From: Apium graveolens
Taxonomy: Eukaryota; Streptophyta; Magnoliopsida; Apiales; Apiaceae
Assembly (NCBI RefSeq): GCF_009905375.1
Contig: NC_133653.1
Location: forward strand, 83,402,911-83,466,910
Reading direction: 5' to 3'
DNA: 64,000 nucleotides
Part shown: positions 36,481 through 49,175 of the stretch, piece after piece
Position numbering within the stretch: position 1 is the first letter of the stretch
Layout: every line of letters starts with the position of its first letter
Notes under the pieces: model-generated
The model's input: only the letters and a program-made list of their open reading frames with translations
Database searches by the model: none
Told to the model about the DNA's origin: nothing
Made by a program: the position numbers and the translations under genes

Positions 36481-39400
36481 TTAAAATTTTGCAAAATTTA
36501 CACTTGTAGCAGAGGACTTTCCATATCTCAAGCTAGCTACATTATCAAGTAAAAGTCTGATTGATAAGGACTGATGTTCCTTACTCAATAAAGAAAACCA
36601 GTTTCTTATAGAATCAACAGGACCAGAATCTTTAACAACTTCCGAAAGCTCGTTATTTCTCTTAAAAATTTCTTCGAACCTGAGGGGAACAACTCCAAGT
36701 AAAGCAGTTATGGTTGCTATTTGAAATGGTAATTCTGTGACAGCCGAGGCCTTTCGGTGCAGGAATGAAGACAATCTACCTCGAAGCGTTTCAACACCAG
36801 TATCTTCATACCCATTTGCATCAACACCAAGCCTACAAATGGATGGTAAACGTCATCAAAATACAAGCAATTAGGAGTGAATTAAAAATAGGGTTTTTCT
36901 AGTGTGTGCCCATGGGCACATGCTAAGCACTGAAAATATAAATTTAGCTCATTTTGATTAGTGTAGTTTTTGTGTATGCAGGGGGGGTCCACCATTATTG
37001 AGAAGTAGGGGCCAATAAAAATGAGCTAAACTTACGAAATTTAGTGCTGGGCACACACTAGAAAAACCGTTAGAAAAATGATTTCCTAAAAAGAGAAATA
37101 AAGTTCAAGGCGGCCGGTCTAATACTCTATTTATAAGCTAAATTAAAGAAATTCAAAGGGTAAGAGTGGTAATAGAAATTTTGACGTGCAAGCATAAAAA
37201 TGACTACTCAGTAGTACTAAAATATATATCAATTGAGGTAATAAAGATCTATTTATTGGTCAAATCCTGACATCCACCTCATAATTTATACACCATAAGA
37301 AGTCGAGCTTAATTGGTTACAGTATAGAACTCGTATCACAGGTAATACATATAAAGTTCTTTAATAATTTCCAAATGTCTCTACAATAAACACGATAATA
37401 ACAAACAAGGGAGAAGACTTATATTAAACATTTAAAGATTTAGAAGTGTAATTTTCAAGTGGTCGAGGGAAAAGATTTAAATGAGGCATAATTCTAAAAT
37501 AGTACTACTGATATAGCATAAAACCTATGCAGACATTAGTATGGCATCTAACAGAGGACGGGATTCTAACACAGAATTACACAGTAGCCCAAACCCATGC
37601 AGAAGGTTAAAACTTTCCTTTTTTGTAATATATTTTATATATCCTGTATATATAAATAAGCAACATACCGTACACAATAGACTAAAAAAGAAATAGGAGG
37701 GACTAATTGTCTAATGACCAGAGATAAAATTAAACATGACTTACCTCCCCAACTGGCCCAGTAGAACAACAATAGCAGGCACGAGCTTCTCAATGCCACA
37801 GGAATCAAGTATATCCAAAAGTTTCAGAACAATATTTGTGAACGACCAGCTCCAGTTCTGCAAAGCAAGGGACAAAACGGATTAGTCAAGTGAAGCCAGG
37901 ACAAAAATAAAAAATCAAAACTAGAATGTAAATATTACTTAAGTTTCAGTTAAAAGATGTTCAGATCTCACTAGCTTCCTATACTGGAACCACCACTTTA
38001 TAGTGTTCAGTGTTCAAAGTATTAGGATCGAAAGACTAGCAACATCTTTGAAAGAAAGATATCAAAATGTCTACATTAATTCGTCTCCTTATGTTGTAGT
38101 GGTACAGGTGAGCAGTGATGCAAAAAATTATAAACAGACATGCAAGCTATCCAAGTTAAGATCATATTTAATAATCGAGAGAAGAGTCACTCAAGCATTT
38201 AAGACTGATAAAATAAATTTGGTATTATATTTATAAAGTATAAATAGTGACTCAAAAGATCATTAATCCAATTATTTAAAAAAGGTTACAAGACTCTAAG
38301 CAAGTACTCCGGTTTACCCCCAAAGTACAGACCAATACATCACTCTCACCAATAAGAAAATTGTTCTAAAGTCCTAGGCCAGAAGTTAGGCGTGTCCCTC
38401 CGCTCACTAGAATGTCAATTAACTTTATATTCTCTTCTCCTGTGATTTTTTAATTTTAATTTCACATTTTTATTTTAGCAGGGTGTAACGTGTGTGTGCA
38501 TGTGTGCATGCGAGGTCACGTGTGACACACATATAGACATGAGTTTATATAATTTAAGGAACAGCCAACACAAAACTCAAGGCACCGTGCATCCCTCCAA
38601 TCTAGAGATTTCTGGAGCAATGCATAAAATGTCTGCATGTAAGCAAAACAAACACCAACGCAAGCAAACTAAGATTATCAAAGGAAAAAATTACAAAAAA
38701 TAAGACACAAAGAATTTCCATTGCTTTCTCACTCAACGAAATTCAGGTTGCATTAAAAGGCTGCTTGCTTGATAAAACTTGTAAAGAGCTAACGGTGTAC
38801 ATCTAGAGTCCAGTTAAACAGTTTCAATAATGCACTCCCCTAAAGCTAATGGGTATGCAAACCAATTCGGGATGCGGCCAAAATATAATTTTGATCATCC
38901 AACTGTAAAAAATTGTTCCGAGAAGGTAGTAACGAAGAAAATGGCAAACAATACTCAGATGGCTGCAAAGTCTGGTGAAAACAAACACTTGCCAATATGT
39001 TAAGTAAGCTTACAACTAATAAGCAGATTCCAAAAAAGTAAATCATATTATAAAAAGTAATCATCTACTGATAAGCTGATTCACCAACAGTAACTTAATT
39101 AAAAAAAACATACACAAAAGGTGTGAGAATTTTACCATGTAAGATGCTAGCAGCTCAAGTAATGACAGGACATCACCCAGATATAACAGAGTCCCGCAGG
39201 AAACACCTTCTGACGAAGTAGACACTCTAGCTTTGTGGGAACAGCAGACTTCAAACTTACCACATTGGACACAAGATATTCCTCCACCTGAATTTGGTTC
39301 TCTATTCTCATTGCTACCCGGAGCTTCGTCATTCATATAAACAGTTACTTCCCTCAGGTCTTCAAACGAGACATTGGATAAGACATAGTTATGAAGTTTT

Positions 39401-42400
39401 TTGATGAGCAGTGAAACTACTACATCAATGGGAATAGCACTCACCACATATGGACAATTCGTGCATGGGGGGAACCCAAGCTGTACCACGCTCGTTGATG
39501 ACATTTCCCTCTCGAAAACAGTAACTAATGATTTTAAGACTGTCATGGATAAACTGTGGTCACAATTGTTTAAGTATTTAGCTCCAGAAATATACGCAAA
39601 AACATGAAGGATAGCAAGTGTTGATGAGTCAATTTTTCGCATCTTCAACAGGTTGTACGAGGTCTCACATACAAAACCAATATCATCAATTGCTAAACAT
39701 ATAGATACTAATACCACGGATGCACTAATCAACTGTTGATCTGAAGCCGCTTGAAAGGATAGCATATCCCCATCACTCACAATAATGTCACTTTTAGGAT
39801 CATATAGAGGCAATGACTCGGACAATACATCATCGCGATGTATTAGAACTCTTCTATGAATTAGAAAATCTTCGATGAGGCTAAGCAGCTCATCCAAGTT
39901 CAGTAATTCCTCAATACTTCTTGTCTCTAGATCATCCATCACTGCAACAAGAGATTTTTTTAAAGAATAAAATAAAATAAGTCAATGCAGCATATAAAAT
40001 TAGAAATCAAAAATCAAAAGCAGGATAAAAGCAAAATACCTGAGTGCACTTGTTCAGTAAATAATTCAAAGGAGCGGACCAACCCGCCATCACTGACGTT
40101 CTTGAAGTTTTCCAATGTAAACTCAGGAACGTTTTGCAATAACAGTGAAAAGAACACGCAAACCATTTCCCTGGAGAGATACAGCAAAAACAGTTTAAGT
40201 GAACTACACTAACGACCTATATAATTACAAAAGTGAAAATTTTCACCAGTTACAACATCAAGGAATTTAACTTATCACGAAACAAAAAATTTCATTCTCT
40301 ATCTCTACTTGAACAAATATAACCCTATCTTAGACCAACCATCACTTTCTAAATTTTATGAGATAATTAGATTGTTCATTTAATAAAAAAAATATCAGTC
40401 GAAGGTATAATCATTGCAAGTAAATTCTGAGAACATTCCTGTAAAAGCTGCCATATAAAATACCTTGGTTTAAAATATTTTAAATAGTATGTGGTAATGT
40501 ACCAATTCGATCTATAAATATAATAGATTTATAAAAGTATCTAACAATAGCTAACACATTTGGGTTTTAAGTAATTTACGAACAAGTACTAACTTACTGT
40601 CAACAAATCTGTTTAGTTCAATATAGTACTGCAACATAACGATGTGCTCTTTGATCAACTATTGCAAGTAACTTTTTTTTTTAGTACACTTGACCAAATG
40701 TGTTAGCTATTGAACAATATATTTAACATTCCTACATGTACAGAGGACCAAGATTCTGTTCTGGGTATGAAACTACTTATCTTAGATTATAAAAGCTGAC
40801 ATAAATATATGCAACTAAACTGAGAACTGTATACACAAACAGAATTTGTCTTTTAACAGACACATAGATAATATCAGAAAACAGGACTGTAGAGCCGGAG
40901 AGGTACAAAAAATATGATATGCAACATCATAAATGCTGACACATCACACAAATTACATCAGAAAATTATCAGGGCTAAAGATATAATTTTTGAGCGAGTA
41001 TTGCAAGTGTTTGCTTATAGTATTTCGTACACTTGATTCAGTACCCACTTGCCAGTAATGTATTTAACATACACATGTAGACCATTATCCTATGCTGGGT
41101 ACAAAATAACATATCTTAGATATTAAAAAAATGGCGCGTAAAAATATGCAACTTCAATAATAAATGTATATTAATACCTCTAAGGTATCCGATCTTATGT
41201 TTGTATAAACATAACTTATGTCTCTAGGAGGACACATAAATTATATCAGTAAACTAAAACTAAAGAGGTACAAAAGAATGTAACTAAAAGAACATGTCAA
41301 ACAGCAAATAAGAAAAGTAAGATAAAAATAATACCAGATATGTAAAAACGGTTGAAGAGAAATAGATAATGTATACCGAATGTATCATTTACCTGGATAG
41401 AAGACCTTTGACCTTCGAAAGAGTTGACATGACCTGAACCACATGATCTGTTTGAGGCAGCATAGAGCACTGGGCCATACACGTTCTTGTAGCAGATAAT
41501 ATCTTAGTAATGTTCTTATCACTACTTATATCCGAAAATATAACATAATAGCGAAGACTGCAAGCAGGCTGAGATTTACTTCCACTTGAAACATTGAGCC
41601 TTTTATGACCTGTAAACGTCTGCCCCAAATTGCTTGGGTCACTTGCATGACCCATATCATTTTTTTCCATAATCTCATGAGAACCAGTGAGACCTAGCTT
41701 TTCTGGCAATGGCGGAACATGGCTAGTCCCGGAGGTATAGGCATTAAACTTACTGGAATCAATCTCCTCATTAGGGCTGCAAAGTGACACCAAACTATTA
41801 CTAACTAGTGATACAACATCGATGTGGTCATTATTACTATTTTCATGTGTTCCCACGCGTAAAGGCTCTATCACAGGAAGAGTTGGTGACAAGGGCCTTT
41901 CGATCGCTACACGATAAATTTCTTCATCCAAAGGATCATCTAAGGACAGCAATTTAAGATAGTTACCATCCTCCACTTCATCAAAACTACCCAAACAATT
42001 CCTGTTAGCATCCCCAGTTTCTTCATTGCATGCATAAGTAATCCCGGTCGCATTAGACATTGGTCGAGAATTAATATTATTGTCAATCGGCTTGCTAATA
42101 TTATTAAACGGTCCTAGGACAGTCAGCTGTAAGTTTGTTGCCCCCTCTGCCAACTTATCCATCTCCCCAGCAGATAAAGCCCATCCTTCCTGTGATCCCA
42201 GCAACGCTCTATCAGGAAAAGATGCTTTACAAGAATTTTTCGCACGTGTCTTTAACAGTGTTTGTTGGGAACCTCCAAGCAGAGGCAACAATTCAGAGTC
42301 AATACCTGATAGGGGTTCAGTACATTCTTTAGATGAAAGTAATGGTGCAGTACATTGCTTGCGATGCTTGAAAGTATCACAAGCATCCAAGGTTGAACTA

Positions 42401-45400
42401 GACTTCACAAGTTCATTTCCACTATGATGTACCTGACATAGTTTTTCTTCAGAGAGTTTTCTTTTTTTACCTTGTCTTCTAACATTGGAATTCTGCAACC
42501 AAATAAAACATTAGTGTTAAATAAACACCAGCAGAAACACGTGCACGCTTTCAAGGTAAGAGGATGGATCAAGTAAAAGCTAACATTTTAGAATGATGTG
42601 CTAATACTATGAAAGATATAAGAACTTATGATATTAATAGATGAACAATACATAAGTTAGACTAAAATATTTTACAGGGGTGAAACAATGGTTTCTGCGA
42701 ATAATTTATATAGGAAAAGTTGGTTATTCAGTAGAATGAGGAGCAACATTGGCTTTAATTGACCTACCCAATCATTAAATTGAAAAGCCTACGTCGAACT
42801 CCCTATATCAACTACTCTGCGACGTTTCTTCTGAGGCGTAGGAAACCAGTACAGAATATAAGAAAATACTTTTGTTCTCTGTGATCATTTGATGACATCT
42901 ACATAGCCTCAAAAAAACAATTAATGCATAGTAAAATTTAAAAAAGAAACAAGAATCAGATGATCAGCAAAAATTAGAAACTAACCTTTTCAAGGTCATT
43001 TATACCTACATCCCGGTGTGACGAACACTTATCTAGTATGTCAAGCTGATTAGTGATTCCAAAAAATGCCTCCTTTATGCGCCGGATTTCTTGTTGAAGT
43101 AAGATATTACGATCCTTTTCCAATCTCGCAACTTCTTTTGCATGCTTTGTTTGCATTCTTTCAAGCTTCAATGATTTTCTTAGCAGCTTCATGTTGGTTG
43201 CATCAAAATTTTCATCCTTTCTTTCAACAGTATTAACCATTTTCCCCGAGGCCGCGAGTTCCTGCATCTCCTTCTTTAGTTTTTCTGTCTTACATCTGTT
43301 ATCTTTTAGTTCATCAGCTAACTCCCGACACCGCTCTGTTTCCATTTTGGCCTTCTCCCCATATGTTTCTGCAACCTTTCTCTGATATTCTGCCTTTCTC
43401 ATCTCCGAATCAGCCCGCTCTTTTTCCCTCTTTGCCTCTTGTTTTACATCCCTCAGCTTTTTGATTAACTCTTCACATTGTAAACAATTAAATACCATCA
43501 TAGATGCCCTGGCTTCTTGGTCCAATACCTCTATGTGAGGCCCTCCTTTCAACTTAACAGCTTCAAGACCCAAATGTTCAACAAAAAGGTCACCAGCATT
43601 GTTCCCTGTACTTCTGGAGGACACATGTTCCGCTATTTCCTTCTGCAATTTTACAATCCTAACTCTATCTTCTTCCAACTGCAAAGATAAAGAATCAGCA
43701 CGAGCGCGTTCTTCCACAATCTCCTTCCTAGTAGTTTCTAAAACTTTACTTTGCTCTTCAGCTTTAGCCATCTCCATATCTGCACGTTGTGTTTCTATGA
43801 TCACCTTCTGTTTTTCTGTCTCAAGAATTTCATTTGCCTGTTGAACTTTCAATGCTTCCAACTCCAAATTTGCTTTTAATTCATGAACTTTAGCCCTCAA
43901 CATCTCCAACTGCAGACTAGCTTCCTCAACCTTTTCTCTTTCAATATCAGCAATCCTTCTTTCTTCATCAGCCCTAGTTTTTTCTGTCATTGCAATCTTC
44001 TGAGATTCAATGACTTTCTTTTTTCCTGCCTCGACTTTTTTCTTTTCCGATTCTGCTCTTCTTTTCTCTTTCTCAGCAAGCTTCTTGAGCTGATTGATTT
44101 CAGCATCCTTTTTGGAGACAAGTGATTGATAAAGATTTACTTCCTTTTTCTCATCTCGAACTGCAATTTCTTGCTGCAACAAATGTATTTGAGACTCTAG
44201 AGCAGAGATTTCAGTCCCCAAAGAAAGACGAACAGCCTGTTCTTTTTCTTTTAAAGATATCTCACTGTCTGCAAGCACTTTATCAGCCCTACATTTCTCA
44301 GTCTCAGCTTTCTTCTCCTCCGAACCTGCTCTCTTTTTTTCTTTCTGAAGAAGCTTCTTAAGACGATTTATCTCTGTTTCCCTCTCAGATACACGCCTTT
44401 CGTAAATAACTGTTTCCTCGTTCACATCTTGAACTCCTGAGACAACCTGTTGCTGCAATAGCTCTATATGAGACTTTAGGGAAGCGATTTCATTCTCAAG
44501 AGGAAGTCGTAAAGCTGTTTCTTTTAATTTCATCTCTTTTTCTTTCTCAGCAATTAATTTTTCAGCCCAGCCCTTTTTTTCATCAACTTTCTTCTTTTCT
44601 TCTTCAGCTTTATTTCTTTCAGAATCTGCCCTATCTTTCTCAATTTGAAGAAGCTCGTGGAGCTTATTAATTTCTTTTTCCTTATTAGAGATGCAGTCTT
44701 GAAGAAGAATTATATCCTTGTTCACATCCTGAGCTCCCAAAACAGCCGGTTTCTGCAGAAGTGCTATCTGTGACTTTAGTGAAGATATTTCATCCTCTAA
44801 AGAGACTCGGACAGCCAATTCTTTCACTCTCAACTCTGTTTCACTCTCAGAAAGCACTTTTTCAGCCCGATTTTTTTCATCATCAGCTTTCTCCTTTGCT
44901 TCATCGGATTTCTTTTTCTCAGAATCTGCTCGATCTTTTTCTATCTGAAAAAGTTCTTTGAGCCGATTTATTTCTTCTTTCTGCTCAGAGACACATTCTT
45001 GGAGAAGAGTTGCTTCCTTGTTTGCATCTTGAGCAACTAAGACAGTCTGTTCCTGCAACACTTTTATCTGAGATTTTAGAGAAGAAATCTCACTCTCCAA
45101 AGAATCTCGAATAGTGGATTCATTCATTTTCATCTCTCTTTCATTGTCTGCCTGAAGTTGTTCAACCCTGGCCATTTCTGCCTTGGCAGTTTCCAGTGCT
45201 TCATTTGCTTTTTTTAATTCAATTTCAGCCATCTTCTGCTCGTTCACAGCTCTCTTTCGCTCCTTCTCAAGTTGCTCCTTCAGAATAGATATCTCCTTTT
45301 CCGCTTCAGAGACACTTGCCTGAAGGTCAGCAACTTTTTTATCCTTGTCTTCAGATCCAGAACAATCCTTTTGCTTCAAAGAAGATATCTCAGACCTCAA

Positions 45401-47273
45401 GGAAGATATTTCATTCTCCAAAGTATCTCGGCTAGCTAATTCTTCGATTTTCTTCTCTCCATCATCTGCTTTCTTACGTGCTAGCTCTAGTTCTTATACA
45501 GAAAACAAAAAAAAACATTCAGAATCAGTTATGATGCAGAATAATTGAACAAACAACAATCTAGTAAAAAACGTTGTCTTGACAGTAATTTATGAATTTG
45601 GTCATCATACAATGACCTTGAAAATATACAGATGGGGAACAAAGAACATATCTACCAAAAGAAAAATAAAGCCTTGTAAAAAGTATAAACAATCAAGGTT
45701 AAATCAATCAAAATAATTTGAATTTTCATTTAATATTTCAACAAGAATAAAAAATAAAAAATTCACGTAGTCAAGATGCAGATGCAATGCAAGGCTTCCT
45801 GATGTAGTAATAAATGCATAAAACTTGTAAACAATGATAGTACAGGAGCTTAATAATTCATAAATAACAGAAAGAACTTAAATTGCTAAACAGCAAAACT
45901 CAACATATAGACCATAAAAGTCTGAGAATAATCATCTTTTAACTTCATCCCTTTTATTACCTTAATTTATGTTAATCAGCCTCCAATAAGGAGTGTTAGA
46001 CTCAAAATTTCTGAAAACTGGGATATGAAGATCATGTCCAATATTTGAACACGGATAAGAGAACACAACATAATTTTTGAATCAAAAAGCATATAAGGAT
46101 GAATTTCATAGTATAATAAATGATGAAACCTAAACTTAACATTATTTCGTAAAGTTATTTGCAAAATTGGCACCTATTTCTCCTTTTTTATTACTCCCGT
46201 TTTTTCCTTTTGCGTTCTAAACTCATCTCTCATGTTTTTTACTTGGTCTAAGTGTCCATGTTTTACTAACAGAATCTAACAAATTTGAATGTCATGTTCC
46301 TGTGATAGACATTAGACATGTAGAAATAAGAAATTTAGACAATACCCCCCCCCCCCAATTTGTGTAGTATTCCTAAACTAAACCTCCAGACAATGCGACT
46401 TGGGTGCTTCTCATTTTAAAAAGTTTCTATCTATACCTTCATCACGTTGTGGGTTTAAATTTAGCAAGATTTATAATTTTGGCAATTGTGGGTAGCATTA
46501 ATTAATTATGTTGAAATAAGATATAAATCTGATCCTGTGTGCATACCCTACAGAACACCACGAACATCTCAATGTCACAAACTATACAAAAACCTAAGAG
46601 AAAACTACAAAAACCTTTATTAATTATGTTGATACGAGAATTATATTTGATCTTGTGTGGGTAACGGCCCATGTTTAAATAGGCCCAACAGGTTACTCCA
46701 GGAAACACACTACACTTGGGTTATTCGCTAAAAACAATATTTCACATTTTTTCTTTTTCTTGTAATCTATGCACTAGAATAATCCAATTTTCTACTCCTG
46801 TTAACTTATTAGAGTACAATCTCAGACAGCTTTCGTGTTAAATAAAAAGACTCGAAGGTTGGGACGGGAAGTCTATATTGGTATATGCTTATATCTACCA
46901 AATTCCTGCTATCATCAACTGCACAAATTGCATACACATATAAATTAGCCATTAATAAAACTACATTACATGGCATACATACCTGCCTTGAGCTTAACAT
47001 TTTCAGCATCAAAATTAGTGATTTTTTCCTGAAGAATTCCTATAGCCTTCTTAAGAAAATTCCGACCCTCTTCGGACTTGGCAAGCTTCTGGGACAACTT
47101 TGTTTCTTTCTTTTGCAACTAGACACTCCAAAACCAAGACACTATCGTCAATTGTCGGGATTTCCTAAAACACAATATATGAATTAAAGAAAACTAGGAA
47201 AATAGTTAAGAGAAATTACCAATTCACAGCAAGGATTAACCGGGACATGCCGCACAACCGCCTCCTGCGCCAT
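36481..47273 (-). CDS. Large coiled-coil protein, MEE22/EMB1611-like
   Basis: Eight exons join in phase with GT-AG introns: 47273-47220, 47118-46983, 45492-42986, 42492-41393, 40170-40040, 39941-39136, 37857-37745 and 36832-36481. Together they give 1732 codons plus stop. The start ATGGCGCAG is followed by a VNPCCEL stretch. Residues ~35-800 are almost continuous Lys/Glu-rich coiled coil, with five tandem ~100-residue units at about 88-587. Exon 4 is polar and probably disordered, with a basic KKRK start. The C-terminus (from residue ~1265) is helical and globular, with a Cys-rich CVQCGKFEVCC segment and a VVLLGQLGR block. From memory the layout fits plant MEE22/EMB1611, needed for embryo and shoot meristem development, but this copy is longer than I recall for Arabidopsis; the identity is provisional. 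No lesion is seen. Confidence 0.82.
36892..37068. mobile_element. MITE in the last intron of the coiled-coil gene
   Basis: The 177-bp element has terminal inverted repeats GGTTTTTCTAGTGTGTGCCC at 36892 and its perfect complement ending at 37068. The inner AT-rich part continues partly inverted (TTTAGCTCATTTT on both sides). The target duplication is unclear. Confidence 0.8.
40548..41285. repeat. Diverged ~320-bp tandem duplication and a hairpin in an intron of the coiled-coil gene
   Basis: About 40660-40930 and 40990-41285 share GTATTGCAAGT, GTACACTTGA, TGTATTTAACAT, ACATGTAGA and AAAAATATGCAAC. A further 18-base inverted repeat, AATAGCTAACACATTTGG (about 40548) against its complement (about 40695), forms a foldback at the left. 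Nothing here looks coding. Confidence 0.65.
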
Positions 47274-47490
47274 GCCTATACAATTATTCAATTAGAATTA
47301 ATCTTCACAAATCATTATGGACAAACCAAATGTGTGTGTAATTGCAAACATATATACGTGTGGAGAGAGGCAGGAGGAGAGAGAGATGGGGGAGAGAGAG
47401 AGAGATGGAGAGAAAGAGGGAGAGAGAGAGAAGAGAGATGGAGAGAAAGAGGGAGGGAGAGGGAGAGGGAGAGGGAGAGAGAGAGATAGC

Positions 47491-47521
<31 letters not shown>

Positions 47522-47536
47522 AGGGAGCGAGAGAGA

Positions 47537-47568
<32 letters not shown>

Positions 47569-47700
47569 CCCGACCTTTTCGGATGTTAAAACCCAAAGAT
47601 TTGATACGCAAATGTATATGAATTGAATTGGATTGAAAATTGTATATATTTCTTTAGCCGGACTTGCCTAAACCCCTGAATTTAAAGCGTAAACCCTTTG
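47274..47700 (-). promoter_or_regulatory. 5' flank of the coiled-coil gene with a CT microsatellite
   Basis: From about 47360 to 47570 the plus strand is GA/GGA repeat, so the gene's strand is CT-rich, 90-300 bases before the ATG. CT-rich leaders and promoters are common in plants, and this one is unusually long. ORFs running through it are low-complexity artefacts. Confidence 0.6.
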
Positions 47701-47779
47701 CCTGCCTTCGTTAGCAACTAGGGATGGATGGAGTATTCAAATCTAACTGTGCTCGTGTGGAGGGCCGTAGGGGTAAGGA

Positions 47780-48420
47780 ACGGGTCACAACCAACCGGAC
47801 CGGATTGAACCGGAACCGAAAGAACCGTGAATCGAAATAAAAATATTTTAAGAACCGAATCGGACCCGTTTATATGTAAGAACAGAACAGGAACCAAATC
47901 GTAAATTTCGGTTCGGTTCTTAACCGGATTTTTTTTATTATTTCATAATATTTTATATTCTTAATTTTTAAATTTTGACTAGTCTTGATTATTTATTAAG
48001 GGTAACTTAGTAAAAAAAGATTTTTATTAATGGTGGATCATTTTGAATTCGATTACTTTCTAATATTTAAGAAGAAAAATATTTATAAAAATATTCAAAA
48101 CTCCATAAATATTTAAAGAAACGAGTAATACAATAAAAATCATATTTTTCTTAAAATTTATTAAAGTATTATAAATAAGAAAACATATTACGTAATATAT
48201 ATACATATATTTATAAATATTTTTGTATTTGTTCATTTTTATAGGGTTCGGTTCGGTTCGGTTCTTACGGTTCTAGTATGTTAAGAACCGAACCGAACTA
48301 AGAACTGAAATTACTAGAAAAATAAGAACCGAACCGGACCCGAATTAGTTGAGAACCGAACCAGAACCGCAATTTTTGATCGGTTCGGTTCGGTTCCCGG
48401 TTCAGAACTGGGAAATGCTC
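47780..48420. repeat. GGTTCGGTT / AACCGAACC inverted-repeat element
   Basis: AACCGG, GGTTCGGTT and AACCGAACC blocks cluster at both ends (47790-47935 and 48240-48410) around an AT-rich core, often facing each other so that the element can fold back. Probably a non-autonomous transposon; the exact ends are not defined. 48430-48800 continues AT-rich with TTATAAGT blocks and no gene. Confidence 0.55.
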
Positions 48421-48869
48421 ACTCCTACTCTTGGGTTTCAAAGTTGTGGAAATTTTAAAACAAGTAATTTATGATTTAAAATTAATAAGACTTAAAAGTA
48501 ATAAATAGATAAATACTTATAAGTTACGTAAGTGTTTGGTTAATTTTACTTATAAGTCAGATTTTTTTAACTTAAATGAACTAAAATAAATGATTTTTAA
48601 ATATTATTATCTTAATTCATGACTTTTAAATTAACTTAACATCTAAAAACATATATTTAAAAACTAAAATTAATAAAAAAAGTGAAAAATTAAAATAAGT
48701 TGAGAAAAAGTACGTCGTTACTAACATTCAACTTATCGGTTTATAAGTTGTAAATCCGACTTTTAAGTTGGGTCGACAAACGGTCCGACATAAGTAATTA
48801 CGGGCTTATTGGCTATAAGTAGCTTATAAGCCCATACACAAAGAGGCCCATTATTTTTCTTTCCCCTTA

Positions 48870-49175
48870 TTTTTGAAAAAATGACAAAAATAGCCGATTT
48901 TTGAATAAATTTAACAAAAATAGTCATTCTGAAAAAAGTGGTTAATTTTGGCCGATTGAATACTCCACTCTCAGTTGGGTATCCGAATTTGTATAAGATA
49001 CTCCACCGGTAGTTGGGTATTTCATATATAGGATATTCCACTGCCAGTTGGGTATTTTATATAAAGTGGATACTCCACTCACAGTGGGGTATCCCATTGG
49101 CCAAAGTTGGCCAACTTTTCAGAAATTGGTTATTTTTGTCAATTTTGTGTAAAAATATGTTAAATTTGTCCTTCA
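48870..49175. repeat. Inverted-repeat element with a four-unit minisatellite core
   Basis: Left and right flanks are complementary (GACAAAAATAGCCGATTTTTG and TTTGGCCG on the left against GGCCAAAG and TTATTTTTGTC on the right). Between them, about 48957-49100, a TACTCCAC(T/C)...CAGTTGGGTAT unit of roughly 40-50 bases is repeated four times with changes. Confidence 0.65.

Noticed and set aside
43191..45548. Plus-strand frames opposite the coiled-coil exon
   Set aside because: They are antisense shadows of the Lys/Glu-rich repeats, giving Ser/Phe/Leu-rich sequence.
47247..47626. Long open frames on both strands through the GA/CT tract
   Set aside because: They are low-complexity Arg/Glu/Gly or Ser/Leu repeats caused by the microsatellite.
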